From Bosea sp. RAC05 (GTDB lineage: Bacteria > Pseudomonadota > Alphaproteobacteria > Rhizobiales > Beijerinckiaceae): 64,000 nucleotides of DNA. Below the pieces are notes generated by a model. The model saw only the letters and a program-made list of their open reading frames with translations, was not told where the DNA came from and did not search any database. A program made the translations under genes and the position numbers. Numbering within the stretch: the first letter of the stretch is position 1; each line of letters begins with the position of its first letter. Shown here in pieces: positions 23,744-32,267 of this stretch. Location of the stretch: positions 1,536,001 through 1,600,000 of the forward strand of contig NZ_CP016464.1 of the NCBI RefSeq assembly GCF_001713455.1. The letters run 5' to 3'.

Positions 23744-26722
23744 ATGCTGATCAAGCGCAAAACCGCCGACGTCCAGCGCGGCAGGCTCCAGGCGGCGATC
23801 GCCGGCCTGTCCTCCGGCGTCATGGACCGCCGTGCCTTCCTCCGCCGCTCCGGCCTCGTCGCCGGTGGCGTCGCCGCCGCGGGCGCCCTGCAGATCGGGT
23901 CGGTCCGCAAGGCCGAGGCCGCTGGCCTTGGCCCGGCGACGGGCACGAAGATCGTCAAGAACATCTGCACCCACTGCTCGGTGGGCTGCACGGTCAAGGC
24001 CGAGGTCGCCAACGGCGTCTGGGTCGGCCAGGAGCCGGCCTGGGAGAGCCCGATCAACCGCGGCTCGCACTGCGCCAAGGGCGCGTCCGTGCGCGAGCTG
24101 GTCCATGGCGACCGCCGCATCAAGTATCCGATGAAGCTGGTCGACGGTCAGTGGCAGCGCATCTCCTGGGATGTCGCGATCAACGAGATCGGCGACAAGA
24201 TGATGCAGATCCGGGCGAAGTCCGGCGCTGACTCCGTCTACATGCTCGGCTCGGCCAAGTTCTCGAACGAGGGCGCGTACCTGTTCCGCAAGTTCGCCGC
24301 CTTCTGGGGCACGAACAACGTCGACCACCAGGCGCGCATCTGTCACTCCACCACGGTCGCGGGTGTTGCCAACACCTGGGGCTACGGCGCGATGACGAAC
24401 TCCTACAATGACATCCGCAATTCCAAGACGATCCTGTTCATGGGCTCGAATGCGGCCGAGGCCCATCCGGTCTCGATGCAGCACATCCTGGTCGGCAAGG
24501 AACAGAACCGCGCCAACGTCATCGTCTTCGATCCGCGCCTGACCCGCACCGCGGCCCATGCGACGGACTACATCCGCATCCGCTCGGGCACCGACATCGC
24601 GGTGATCTGGGGCATGATGTGGCACATCTTCAAGAATGGCTGGGAGGACAAGGCCTTCCTCGCCGCCCGCGTGCACGGCATGGACGACGTCCGCAAGGAG
24701 GTCGAGAAATACGACCCCAAGACCGTCGAGGACATCACCGGCGTGCCCGAGGCGCAGCTCAAGCGCGCGGCCGAGACCTTCGCCAAGGTCAAGCCGGCGA
24801 CGTTCATCTGGTGCATGGGCGTGACCCAGCACTCGGTCGGCACCGCCAACGTCCGCGCCATCTGCAACCTGCTGCTGGCCACCGGCAATGTCGGCGGCAT
24901 GGGTAACGGCGCCAACATCTTCCGCGGCCACTGTAACGTGCAGGGCGCCACCGACTTCGGCCTCGATATCTCGAACCTGCCTTGCTACTACGGGCTGGTC
25001 GAGGGCGCCTGGCGCCACTGGGCCCGCGTCTGGGACGTGCCGTACGACTACTTCGTCACCCGCTTCGACGAAGTGCCGGCCAAGGGCGGCCGTCCGGCGC
25101 GGACCCGCAAGGCCAACATGGAGACCTCGGGCCACACCTCGACCCGCTGGTTCGACGCCGCCAATCTGCCGGCCGAGCAGGTCGACCAGATGGACAACCT
25201 CAAGGCCATGTTCGTCATGGGCCATGGCGGCAACACCATTCCCCGCATGCCTGATGCGGTGAAGGGCCTCGAGAAGCTGGAGCTGCTCGTCGTCGCCGAC
25301 CCGCACCCGACCAACTTCGTCTCGCTCGGCGGCCGCAAGAACGGCACCTATATCCTGCCGATCGGCACGCAGTTCGAATGCGCCGGCTCGCGCACCTGCT
25401 CGAACCGCTCGGTGCAGTGGGGCGAGAAGGTGGTGGAGCCGATCTTCGAGGCCGCCAGCGACTACTTCGTGATCTACAAGCTGGCGCAGAAGCTCGGTTT
25501 CGCCGAGCAGATGCACAAGAACTTCGAGATGGTGCAGGGCAAGTACGGCCCTGAGCCGTCGCCGGAGTCGATCCTGCGCGAGATCAACCGCGGCGGCTGG
25601 TCGACGGGCTACACCGGCCAGTCTCCCGAGCGCCTGAAGCTGCACATGGAGCATCAGGACAAGTTCGACCTGGTCAGCCTGCGCGGCGCCAAGGGCTCCC
25701 CGGTCGAGAACGACTTCTACGGTCTGCCCTGGCCGTGCTGGGGCACTCCGGAGCTCAAGCACCCCGGCACCCATATCCTCTACAACACCTCCCTCGAGGC
25801 GGGTAACGGCGGCGGCACCTTCCGTCCGCGCTTCGGCCTCACCCGCGAGCGCACGCTCGCCGACGGCAGCAAGGTCAATGACACGCTGCTGGCGGAGAAC
25901 GGCTCCTACTCGCTGAACTCGGACATCAAGGACGGCTATCCCGAGTTCACCATGGGCGTGCTGAAGAAGCTGGGCTGGGATGCCGAGCTGACGCCCAAGG
26001 AGCTGGAGACCATCACCTGGATCGGTGGCAACAACATCGACTCGGTGAGCTGGGCGAACGACCTGTCCGGCGGCATCCAGCGCATCGCGCTCAAGCATGG
26101 CTGCGTGCCCTACGGCAACGGCAAGGCTCGCGCCAACGCCTGGAACCTGCCCGACCCTGTGCCGACCCATCGCGAGCCGATCTACTCGCCGCGCGTCGAT
26201 CTGGTCGCGAAGTGGCCGGCCCGTCCCGACGAGCGGACCCTGCGCATCCCCAACCTCCACACCTCGGTCCAGAAGGCCGCAGTCGAAAAGGGCATCGCCA
26301 AGTCCTTCCCGATCGTCCTCACCTCGGGTCGTCTCGTGGAGTACGAGGGCGGCGGCGAGGAAACCCGCTCGAACAAGTGGCTGGCCGAGCTGCAGCAGGA
26401 CATGTTCGTCGAGATCAATCCGGCGGACGCGGCGGCGCGTGGCATCAAGGACGGCGCTTTCGTCTGGGTGTCGGGCCCCGAGAACAACTCCAAGGCCCGC
26501 GTCAAGGCGCTGGTGACGGAGCGTGTCGGCAAGGGGGTGGCCTTCATGCCGTTCCACTTCGGCGGCTTCTACCAGGGCCAGGACCAGCGCGGGAACTACC
26601 CGAAGGGCACGGATCCGATCGTGCTGGGCGAGTCGGTCAACGTCGTCACGACCTATGGTTACGACCCGGTCACGGCGATGCACGAAGGCAAGGTCACGCT
26701 CTGCCAGATCGCAGCGGCGTAA
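23744..26722 (+). CDS. fdhA: Formate dehydrogenase catalytic (alpha) subunit
   Basis: A 992-residue molybdopterin oxidoreductase that oxidises formate to CO2. It carries a twin-arginine signal (DRRAFLRRSG, residues 28-37), so it is exported folded to the periplasmic face. A 4Fe-4S cluster is bound by Cys75, Cys78, Cys82 and Cys110. The metal ligand is Cys200 followed by His201 (ICHS), the position where E. coli FDH-N has selenocysteine; no in-frame TGA occurs, so this is a Cys enzyme. Length and domain order fit the FDH-N/FdhA class. It is the core of the operon torD-TAT-fdhA-fdhB-fdhC. Confidence 0.96.
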   Translation: MLIKRKTADVQRGRLQAAIAGLSSGVMDRRAFLRRSGLVAGGVAAAGALQIGSVRKAEAAGLGPATGTKIVKNICTHCSVGCTVKAEVANGVWVGQEPAWESPINRGSHCAKGASVRELVHGDRRIKYPMKLVDGQWQRISWDVAINEIGDKMMQIRAKSGADSVYMLGSAKFSNEGAYLFRKFAAFWGTNNVDHQARICHSTTVAGVANTWGYGAMTNSYNDIRNSKTILFMGSNAAEAHPVSMQHILVGKEQNRANVIVFDPRLTRTAAHATDYIRIRSGTDIAVIWGMMWHIFKNGWEDKAFLAARVHGMDDVRKEVEKYDPKTVEDITGVPEAQLKRAAETFAKVKPATFIWCMGVTQHSVGTANVRAICNLLLATGNVGGMGNGANIFRGHCNVQGATDFGLDISNLPCYYGLVEGAWRHWARVWDVPYDYFVTRFDEVPAKGGRPARTRKANMETSGHTSTRWFDAANLPAEQVDQMDNLKAMFVMGHGGNTIPRMPDAVKGLEKLELLVVADPHPTNFVSLGGRKNGTYILPIGTQFECAGSRTCSNRSVQWGEKVVEPIFEAASDYFVIYKLAQKLGFAEQMHKNFEMVQGKYGPEPSPESILREINRGGWSTGYTGQSPERLKLHMEHQDKFDLVSLRGAKGSPVENDFYGLPWPCWGTPELKHPGTHILYNTSLEAGNGGGTFRPRFGLTRERTLADGSKVNDTLLAENGSYSLNSDIKDGYPEFTMGVLKKLGWDAELTPKELETITWIGGNNIDSVSWANDLSGGIQRIALKHGCVPYGNGKARANAWNLPDPVPTHREPIYSPRVDLVAKWPARPDERTLRIPNLHTSVQKAAVEKGIAKSFPIVLTSGRLVEYEGGGEETRSNKWLAELQQDMFVEINPADAAARGIKDGAFVWVSGPENNSKARVKALVTERVGKGVAFMPFHFGGFYQGQDQRGNYPKGTDPIVLGESVNVVTTYGYDPVTAMHEGKVTLCQIAAA

Positions 26723-26737
26723 GGGGGAAACTGAACC

Positions 26738-27334
26738 ATGGCCCGGATGAAATTCCTCTGCGACGCGGATCGCTGCATCGAGTGCAACGCCTGCGTCACC
26801 GCCTGCAAGAACGAGAACGAGGTGCCCTGGGGCATCAACCGCCGCCGTGTCGTCACGATCAATGACGGCAAGCCCAGCGAGCGCTCGGTCTCGATGGCCT
26901 GCATGCACTGCACCGACGCGCCCTGCGCGGCGGTCTGCCCGGTCGACTGCTTCTACACCACGGCGGACGCCGTGGTGCTGCACAGCAAGGACCTCTGCAT
27001 CGGCTGCGGCTACTGCTTCTACGCCTGCCCGTTTGGCGCGCCGCAGTATCCGAAGGTCGGCAACTTCGGTTCGCGCGGCAAGATGGACAAGTGCACCTTC
27101 TGCGCCGGCGGCCCCGAGGCGGACCTCTCGCCGGTCGAGTTCCAGAAGTACGGCTCGAACCGTCTCGCCGAAGGCAAGCTGCCGCTCTGCGCCGAGATGT
27201 GCTCGACCAAGTCGCTGCTCGCCGGTGACGGCGAGATCATCGCCCAGATCTACAAGGAGCGGGTGGTGAAGCGCGGCTACGGCTCGGGCGCCTGGGGCTG
27301 GCAGACGGCCTACAAGGAAAACATCGCCATCTAG
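26738..27334 (+). CDS. fdhB: Formate dehydrogenase iron-sulfur (beta) subunit
   Basis: A 198-residue ferredoxin-type subunit that carries electrons from FdhA to the membrane subunit. Four cluster motifs can be seen: CIECNACVTAC near residues 13-23, CMHCTDAPCAAVCPVDC, CIGCGYCFYACPFGAP, and CTFCAGG with a later CAEMC. It follows fdhA by 15 bp. It lacks the C-terminal membrane helix of E. coli FdnH, so it is the short FDH3-type beta subunit. Confidence 0.95.
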   Translation: MARMKFLCDADRCIECNACVTACKNENEVPWGINRRRVVTINDGKPSERSVSMACMHCTDAPCAAVCPVDCFYTTADAVVLHSKDLCIGCGYCFYACPFGAPQYPKVGNFGSRGKMDKCTFCAGGPEADLSPVEFQKYGSNRLAEGKLPLCAEMCSTKSLLAGDGEIIAQIYKERVVKRGYGSGAWGWQTAYKENIAI

Positions 27335-27336
27335 GC

Positions 27337-27385
27337 GCCTGTCCGGCAACGGACCGGGCCCTCCTCGCGAGGAGCCCAGGACAGG
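27337..27385 (+). promoter_or_regulatory. Strong stem-loop between fdhB and fdhC
   Basis: CCTGTCC at 27337-27343 pairs with GGACAGG at 27379-27385, and inside it CTCCTCGCGAGGAG at 27361-27374 is a perfect palindrome. No T-run follows, so it is more likely a processing or stability element that sets the ratio of FdhC to FdhAB than a full terminator. The gap of 149 bp before fdhC is the longest within the fdh operon. Confidence 0.45.
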
Positions 27386-27483
27386 GTGTTCCGAAGGCAA
27401 GCCGGCCCGGCCGGCTCCTCGGGGCACCGCTTACGGACAGGTCGGCGGCTCGCCGCGAGAGTCGAGAACAAGGAAAGACAGCC

Positions 27484-28491
27484 ATGCGTTTTGGCGCCCA
27501 TATCCGCCTGCTGGTGACCGGCCTGCTGCTGACCTTCGCGGTCGCGTTCGCCGTTCCCGCAAGTGCCCAGCAGGTCAATCCGACGGCCGATGCCGTTCGC
27601 GAGCGGCAGTTCCTGGATGCCCTGAAGGGCAATCCCCAGGCGGAGCTGCAGGGCCGCATCTCGATTCCCGACCAGAAGGCCGCGACGCTGGAGCGTCCCG
27701 CGGGCCGCGACTGGCGCGCCTTCCACCAGGGTACCATGCTGCGCATCTCCGCCATCGCGGTGCTGGGGACCCTGCTGGCGCTGACGGCCTTCTACCTGAT
27801 CCGCGGGCGGATCATGAACGAGGCGGGACCGGCGGGCACCACGATCACGCGCTTCAACGCCTTCGAGCGTTTCGTGCACTGGCTGACGGCGGGCTGCTTC
27901 ATCATCCTGACGCTGTCGGGCCTGAACGTCACCTTCGGCAAGCTCGTCCTGCTGCCGCTGGTCGGCCCGCAGGCCTTCACGAACCTCTCGATCGCCGCCA
28001 AATGGGCCCATAACTTCCTGGCCTGGCCCTTCATGCTGGGCGTGGCGCTGATGTTCGTCATCTGGATCAAGGACAACATCCCGACCCTGCTCGACCTGCG
28101 CTGGTTCGCGGCCGGCGGCGGCATCATCGGCAACGGCCATCCGGAGGCCCGCCGCTTCAACGCCGGCCAGAAGATCGTGTTCTGGAGCGTGGTGCTCGGC
28201 GGCGCGGCGCTGTCGGTGTCGGGCTTCTACCTGCTGTTCCCGTTCTATGCCGGCGGCGTGCTCAATCTCCAGTTCTGGAACGTCGTCCACGGCATCGTCT
28301 CGGTGCTGATGATCGCGCTGATGCTCGGCCACATCTACATCGGCTCGATCGGCATGGAAGGCGCCTTCGACGCCATGGGCTCCGGCGAGGTCGATCTGAA
28401 CTGGGCCAAGGCGCATCACTCGCTCTGGGTCGAGGAAGAGATGCAGAAGGCCCGTGCCGGCTCCGACAACCGGCTCCAGCCGGCTGAATGA
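27484..28491 (+). CDS. fdhC: Formate dehydrogenase cytochrome b (gamma) subunit
   Basis: A 335-residue inner-membrane protein that anchors FdhAB and hands electrons to quinone. It has a cleavable signal peptide (to about residue 30, PASAQQ), an extracytoplasmic segment of roughly 50 residues, then five hydrophobic segments. Likely haem-ligand histidines occur in FERFVHWLTAG, KWAHNFLAW and the last helix region (LGHIYIG, VVHGIV). AAGGAAAG is a good ribosome-binding site before the ATG. Confidence 0.93.
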   Translation: MRFGAHIRLLVTGLLLTFAVAFAVPASAQQVNPTADAVRERQFLDALKGNPQAELQGRISIPDQKAATLERPAGRDWRAFHQGTMLRISAIAVLGTLLALTAFYLIRGRIMNEAGPAGTTITRFNAFERFVHWLTAGCFIILTLSGLNVTFGKLVLLPLVGPQAFTNLSIAAKWAHNFLAWPFMLGVALMFVIWIKDNIPTLLDLRWFAAGGGIIGNGHPEARRFNAGQKIVFWSVVLGGAALSVSGFYLLFPFYAGGVLNLQFWNVVHGIVSVLMIALMLGHIYIGSIGMEGAFDAMGSGEVDLNWAKAHHSLWVEEEMQKARAGSDNRLQPAE

Positions 28492-28527
28492 TCCGCTTGA
28501 CCGTCAGGGGCTCCTGACGGATGACGA

Positions 28528-28556
28528 CCGGGCGCCTCGGCGCCCGGTTTTCGTTT
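28528..28556 (+). terminator. Rho-independent terminator after fdhC
   Basis: CCGGGCGCC-TC-GGCGCCCGG at 28528-28546 (ends within a base) is followed by TTTTCGTTT. A second small palindrome (CCGTCAGGGGCTCCTGACGG, 28501-28520) precedes it. This ends the fdh operon, so mobB and moeA have their own start or depend on readthrough. Confidence 0.85.
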
Positions 28557-28572
28557 GGGGTGAAGACATTCG

Positions 28573-29103
28573 ATGCGTGTGATCGGCCTGGCGGGGTGGA
28601 GCGGAGCGGGCAAGACCACCGTGGTCACCCGCCTGATTCCGGAACTGGGGCGTCGGGGTGTCTCGGTCTCGACGCTCAAGCACGCCCACCACGCCTTCGA
28701 CCTCGATACGCCCGGCAAGGATTCCCACGCCCATCGCGAGGCCGGGGCGCGCGAGGTGCTGATCTCCTCGGAGCGGCGCTGGGCCCTGATGCGGGAGCTG
28801 CGCGACGAGCCGGAGGCGGAGTTGCCGGATCTGCTGGCGAGGCTCTCGCCGGTCGATCTCGTCATCGTCGAGGGCTTCAAGCGCCAGGCTCACGCCAAGC
28901 TCGAGATCCACCGTGCGGCCAACGGCAAGCCGCCGCTGCACCCCGGCGATCCCACCATCGTCGCGGTGGCGAGCGATACCGCTTTCCCCGACGCCGGCCG
29001 TCCCGTCATCGACATCGACGACATCCAGGGCATCGCCGCGCTGATGCTGGCGCAGGCCCAGCCGCTCGCCGAGGTGCTGGCCCGCTGCGGCGCCGGACGG
29101 TGA
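28573..29103 (+). CDS. mobB: Molybdopterin-guanine dinucleotide biosynthesis adaptor MobB
   Basis: A 176-residue P-loop GTPase with Walker A GWSGAGKTT near residues 8-16, STLKHAHHAFDLDTPGKDS and the later VIVEGFKRQAHAKLEI. MobB helps MobA make bis-MGD, the cofactor of FdhA. The gene begins 17 bp after the terminator of the fdh operon and is followed by moeA after 7 bp. Confidence 0.93.
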   Translation: MRVIGLAGWSGAGKTTVVTRLIPELGRRGVSVSTLKHAHHAFDLDTPGKDSHAHREAGAREVLISSERRWALMRELRDEPEAELPDLLARLSPVDLVIVEGFKRQAHAKLEIHRAANGKPPLHPGDPTIVAVASDTAFPDAGRPVIDIDDIQGIAALMLAQAQPLAEVLARCGAGR

Positions 29104-29110
29104 GGGCGCT

Positions 29111-30364
29111 ATGGCACAGCTGAGCCGCGACGACGAGGCCTTCGGCCCTCTGATGACGCTCGAGGAGGCCGCCACGCGTGTGGCGACGCTCGCCGCGCCC
29201 GTCACCGGGATCGAGACGGTTGCCCTGGCGCAAGCCGACGGCCGCGTGCTGGCGCGCGACATCGCCGCGCCGCTCGATCTGCCGCCCTTCGCCAACTCCG
29301 CCGTCGACGGCTACGCCGTGCGCCATGGCGATCTGGCACCGGCCGGCGCCAGCCGCCTTCCCGTCGGCGGCCGCGTCGCGGCCGGAGCCGATGCGGCGGG
29401 CGTGACGGTGCAGGGCATCGCGGTCCGCGTCTTCACCGGTGCGCCGATGCCACAGGGCGCCGACACCGTCTTCATGCAGGAGGACGTCGTGCTGGAGGGC
29501 CCCGTCGCGGTGCTGCCGCCCGGTCTGGCGAAGGGCGCCAATGCCCGCCCGGCAGGCGAGGACATCGCCAGAGGCGCGCCGGCCGCTGCGGCCGGCCAGC
29601 GCCTGCGCCCGCAGGATCTCGCCTTGCTCTCGGCGCTGGGCCTGACCGACGTGGCCGTGCGCCGCCGGCCGCGGGTCGCGATCTTCTCCACAGGCGACGA
29701 ACTGACCGAGCCGGGGCAGCCGCTCGGGCCCGCCGCGATCTACGACGCCAACCGCGCCCTGCTGCGGGCGATGGTGACGCGCGCCGGGGCCGAGGTCGTC
29801 GATCTCGGCATCCTCAGGGACGAGCCCGCCGGCCTCGCCCGCTCGCTGGCCGAGGCGGCCGCCTCCTGCGATCTGGTGCTGACCTCGGGCGGCGTCTCCA
29901 CGGGCGAGGAAGATCACGTCAAGGCGGCGCTCGAGCAGGTCGGTGATCTCGCCTTCTGGCGCATCGGCATCAAGCCGGGCCGGCCGGTGGCCCTGGGGCG
30001 CATCGGTTCGGTGCCCTTCATCGGCCTGCCGGGCAATCCCGTCGCTGTCTTCGTCACCTTCGCCTTCGTGGCGCGCGCCCTCATCGCCCGGCTGGCCGGC
30101 ACCGCCCCGGTCCGGCCTGCCGCCCTGCCGGTGCGGCTCGGCTTCCCCTATCGCAAGAAGGAAGGGCGCCGCGAATATGTCCGCGTCTCGCTCGAACCCG
30201 GTGCGGACGGGATCATGATCGCCCGCAAGCACCCGCAGGACGGGGCTGGCGTTCTGACCTCGCTGACGCGCACCGACGGGCTGGTCGAACTGGCCGAGGA
30301 CACGACCAAGATCGCCGAGGGCACGGTCGTGCCCTTCCTGGCCTATGGCCTGCTCTTCGGCTGA
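29111..30364 (+). CDS. moeA: Molybdopterin molybdotransferase MoeA
   Basis: A 417-residue enzyme that inserts molybdate into adenylylated molybdopterin. The four-domain family order is visible: an N-terminal domain with PPFANSAVDGYAVRHGD, the GAPMPQGADTVFMQEDV loop, the MogA-like domain with IFSTGDEL, SGGVSTGEEDHVKAAL and GLPGNPVAVFVTF, and the C-terminal domain IV. It is close behind mobB, so the last steps of cofactor synthesis bracket the FDH locus together with mobA upstream. Its stop lies in a 12-bp palindrome (GAGGCCGGCCTC) shared with the convergent gene. Confidence 0.94.
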   Translation: MAQLSRDDEAFGPLMTLEEAATRVATLAAPVTGIETVALAQADGRVLARDIAAPLDLPPFANSAVDGYAVRHGDLAPAGASRLPVGGRVAAGADAAGVTVQGIAVRVFTGAPMPQGADTVFMQEDVVLEGPVAVLPPGLAKGANARPAGEDIARGAPAAAAGQRLRPQDLALLSALGLTDVAVRRRPRVAIFSTGDELTEPGQPLGPAAIYDANRALLRAMVTRAGAEVVDLGILRDEPAGLARSLAEAAASCDLVLTSGGVSTGEEDHVKAALEQVGDLAFWRIGIKPGRPVALGRIGSVPFIGLPGNPVAVFVTFAFVARALIARLAGTAPVRPAALPVRLGFPYRKKEGRREYVRVSLEPGADGIMIARKHPQDGAGVLTSLTRTDGLVELAEDTTKIAEGTVVPFLAYGLLFG

Positions 30365-30374
30365 GAGGCCGGCC

Positions 30375-31148
30375 TCAGTCCCGACGGAAGACGACGCTCG
30401 CGAGCCAGCCCAGCAGCAGCGCCATCAGCACCGTGACGAGCCCGTAGACCAGCGGCAGGTCGTGGGCGGCGGTGGCGAGGCTCTGCTCCATGCCGCTCTT
30501 GACCACCTCGAAATTGGTCGTCTGGCGCGCCAGCGGCACGCCGCCGGCATAGAGCACGATCTCGATCTCGTAGGAGCCGGTCGGGGCGGTGGCCGGAACC
30601 TCGATCGGCGCGCTGAAGACGGTCGAGGAGAGGAAGGTGACGCCCCGCTCCCTGGCCGTGTAGAGATCCTTCGCGGCGAGGATCCGGATCAGGCCCTCCT
30701 GGAAACGGGCCGTGGTCACGTCGAGGTCGAGCGCCGCATCCCGGGACCGCTGGGCGTTTTCGAGCCCGACCCGCTCGCGACGCGCCGTCTCGGGACTGAT
30801 GATCTCGCTCAGCGGCCGGTTGCTCGCCACCGTCAGGAACAAGGAGCTGTCGGGGAAGCGCCGCTGCGTGCGGTTGATCCAGATCGGGCCGAGACGCTCC
30901 TTCTCGCGCACCAGCAGCATGCGGCGGGGGCCGCGCGCCGTGACGACGATGTCATAGGGGTCGCCACGCGCCACCGTCCGCCCGTCGCGCTCGACCACGC
31001 CGAACACCGTGAGCTGGCTGCCCGTGTAGTTGGAGGTGATCAGGATCTGGTGGCTCGACATGGCCGCGATCAACGTCTCCGCGCGCGCCGCGCCCGTGCC
31101 GCCCGCGAGCAGCGCCAGGACGGCCGCGATGCGCGCGAGCAGGCTCAT
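30375..31148 (-). CDS. TIGR02186-type membrane-anchored protein
   Basis: A 257-residue protein with a signal peptide (MSLLARIAAVLALLAGGTGA, cleaved near ARA), a long periplasmic region and one C-terminal membrane segment (near residues 230-252) ending in a short basic tail. It fits TIGR02186, an alphaproteobacterial family of unknown function. It overlaps the TauE-family gene by ATGA, so the two products are made together and probably form a complex in the membrane. Confidence 0.8.
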   Translation of the reverse strand: MSLLARIAAVLALLAGGTGAARAETLIAAMSSHQILITSNYTGSQLTVFGVVERDGRTVARGDPYDIVVTARGPRRMLLVREKERLGPIWINRTQRRFPDSSLFLTVASNRPLSEIISPETARRERVGLENAQRSRDAALDLDVTTARFQEGLIRILAAKDLYTARERGVTFLSSTVFSAPIEVPATAPTGSYEIEIVLYAGGVPLARQTTNFEVVKSGMEQSLATAAHDLPLVYGLVTVLMALLLGWLASVVFRRD

Positions 31149-32074
31149 CGCGAGCCCTCCGAGATCACCACCGAGAACGGTTCGCTCGGCGGGATGAACA
31201 GCTCGATCGCGAAGCGCAGCCCAACCGAGAGGATCAGCAAGGCCAGCAGCAGGCGGAAGGATTCGACGTTGAGATTGCGCGCCGCCCGTCCCCCGAACTG
31301 CGCGCCGATCACGCCGCCGAGCAGCAGCAGGACGGCCAGGATGATGTCGACCGACTGGTTGGTGAGCGCATGCAGCAGCGTCGCGCCGGTCATCGTCATC
31401 AGGATCTGGAACAGCGAGGTGCCGACCACGACGGCGGTGGGAATGCGGAAGAAATAGATCAGCGCCGGCACCAGGATGAAGCCGCCGCCGACGCCCAGCA
31501 CCGCGCCGATGAAGCCGATCACGACGGCGAGCAGGGCGATCGGGATGACGCTGCAATAGAGCTGCGAATCCGGAAAGCGCATGCGCAGCGGCAGGCCCAT
31601 CCACCAGGGATGCGTGCCCGCCCGCCGCTTCAGCCGTGCCGGCTTGCCCGCCCGCACGCGCAGCATGGCGCGCAGCGCGTCGTACAGCATCAGCCCGCCG
31701 ATGATCGTGAACAGCGTGACATAGGACAGGGTGATGACGAGCTCGAGCTGGCCCAGGCGCCGCATCGAATTGAAGAACAGCACGCCGAGCAGCGTGCCGG
31801 CGATGCCGCCCGCCACCAGGATGCCGCCGAGCTTGAAGTCGAGTGCGCGCCGTCGCCAATAGGTCAGGACGCCCGTGGTCGAGGACCCGGCGACCTGCGC
31901 GGCCACGGTCGCGACCGCGACGGCCGGAGGAATGTCGAGGAAGATCAGCAGCGGGGTCAGCAGGAAGCCGCCGCCGACGCCAAACAGTCCGGAAACGAAG
32001 CCGACCGCGCCGCTCAGCCCCAGCACCATCAGGACGCTGATCGGCAGCTCGGCGATCGGGAGATAGATCTGCAC
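31145..32074 (-). CDS. TauE/SafE-family sulfite/anion exporter
   Basis: A 309-residue polytopic membrane protein with two related halves. Each half has the glycine-rich family signature, GLFGVGGGFLLTPLLI near the N-terminus and GAVLGVGGGFILVPALI in the second half. The family moves sulfite, sulfoacetate or other organosulfur anions across the inner membrane. Its position beside FDH maturation genes that handle sulfur (FdhD, TusA) is suggestive, but export of a sulfur species here is only inference. Confidence 0.9.
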   Translation of the reverse strand: MQIYLPIAELPISVLMVLGLSGAVGFVSGLFGVGGGFLLTPLLIFLDIPPAVAVATVAAQVAGSSTTGVLTYWRRRALDFKLGGILVAGGIAGTLLGVLFFNSMRRLGQLELVITLSYVTLFTIIGGLMLYDALRAMLRVRAGKPARLKRRAGTHPWWMGLPLRMRFPDSQLYCSVIPIALLAVVIGFIGAVLGVGGGFILVPALIYFFRIPTAVVVGTSLFQILMTMTGATLLHALTNQSVDIILAVLLLLGGVIGAQFGGRAARNLNVESFRLLLALLILSVGLRFAIELFIPPSEPFSVVISEGSR

Positions 32075-32267
32075 CTCGACTCCTCACGCGCCGCCAGGCC
32101 GGCGGAAGACCCGGAGCCGACGGTGCCGATGATGCACCGTTCCCGACAAGAAGCCGAGACGGCAATCGCAAGAGGCAAGGAACGGCCCGTTGCCGGCGGT
32201 GATGCCGTGCCAACGCGTCGAAACCATGACGGCCTCCGCTGTCGCGGGGCTTGCCTCGTGCCGGCCC

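Noticed and set aside
24341..24346. Possible selenocysteine at the FdhA active site.
   Set aside because: The codon at residue 200 is TGT (Cys), not TGA, and no SECIS-like hairpin is needed or seen.
23717..27427. A 1236-codon open frame on the minus strand opposite fdhA and fdhB.
   Set aside because: It is an antisense shadow of GC-rich genes: histidine/arginine/aspartate-rich without domains, and fdhA and fdhB on the plus strand have clear catalytic motifs.
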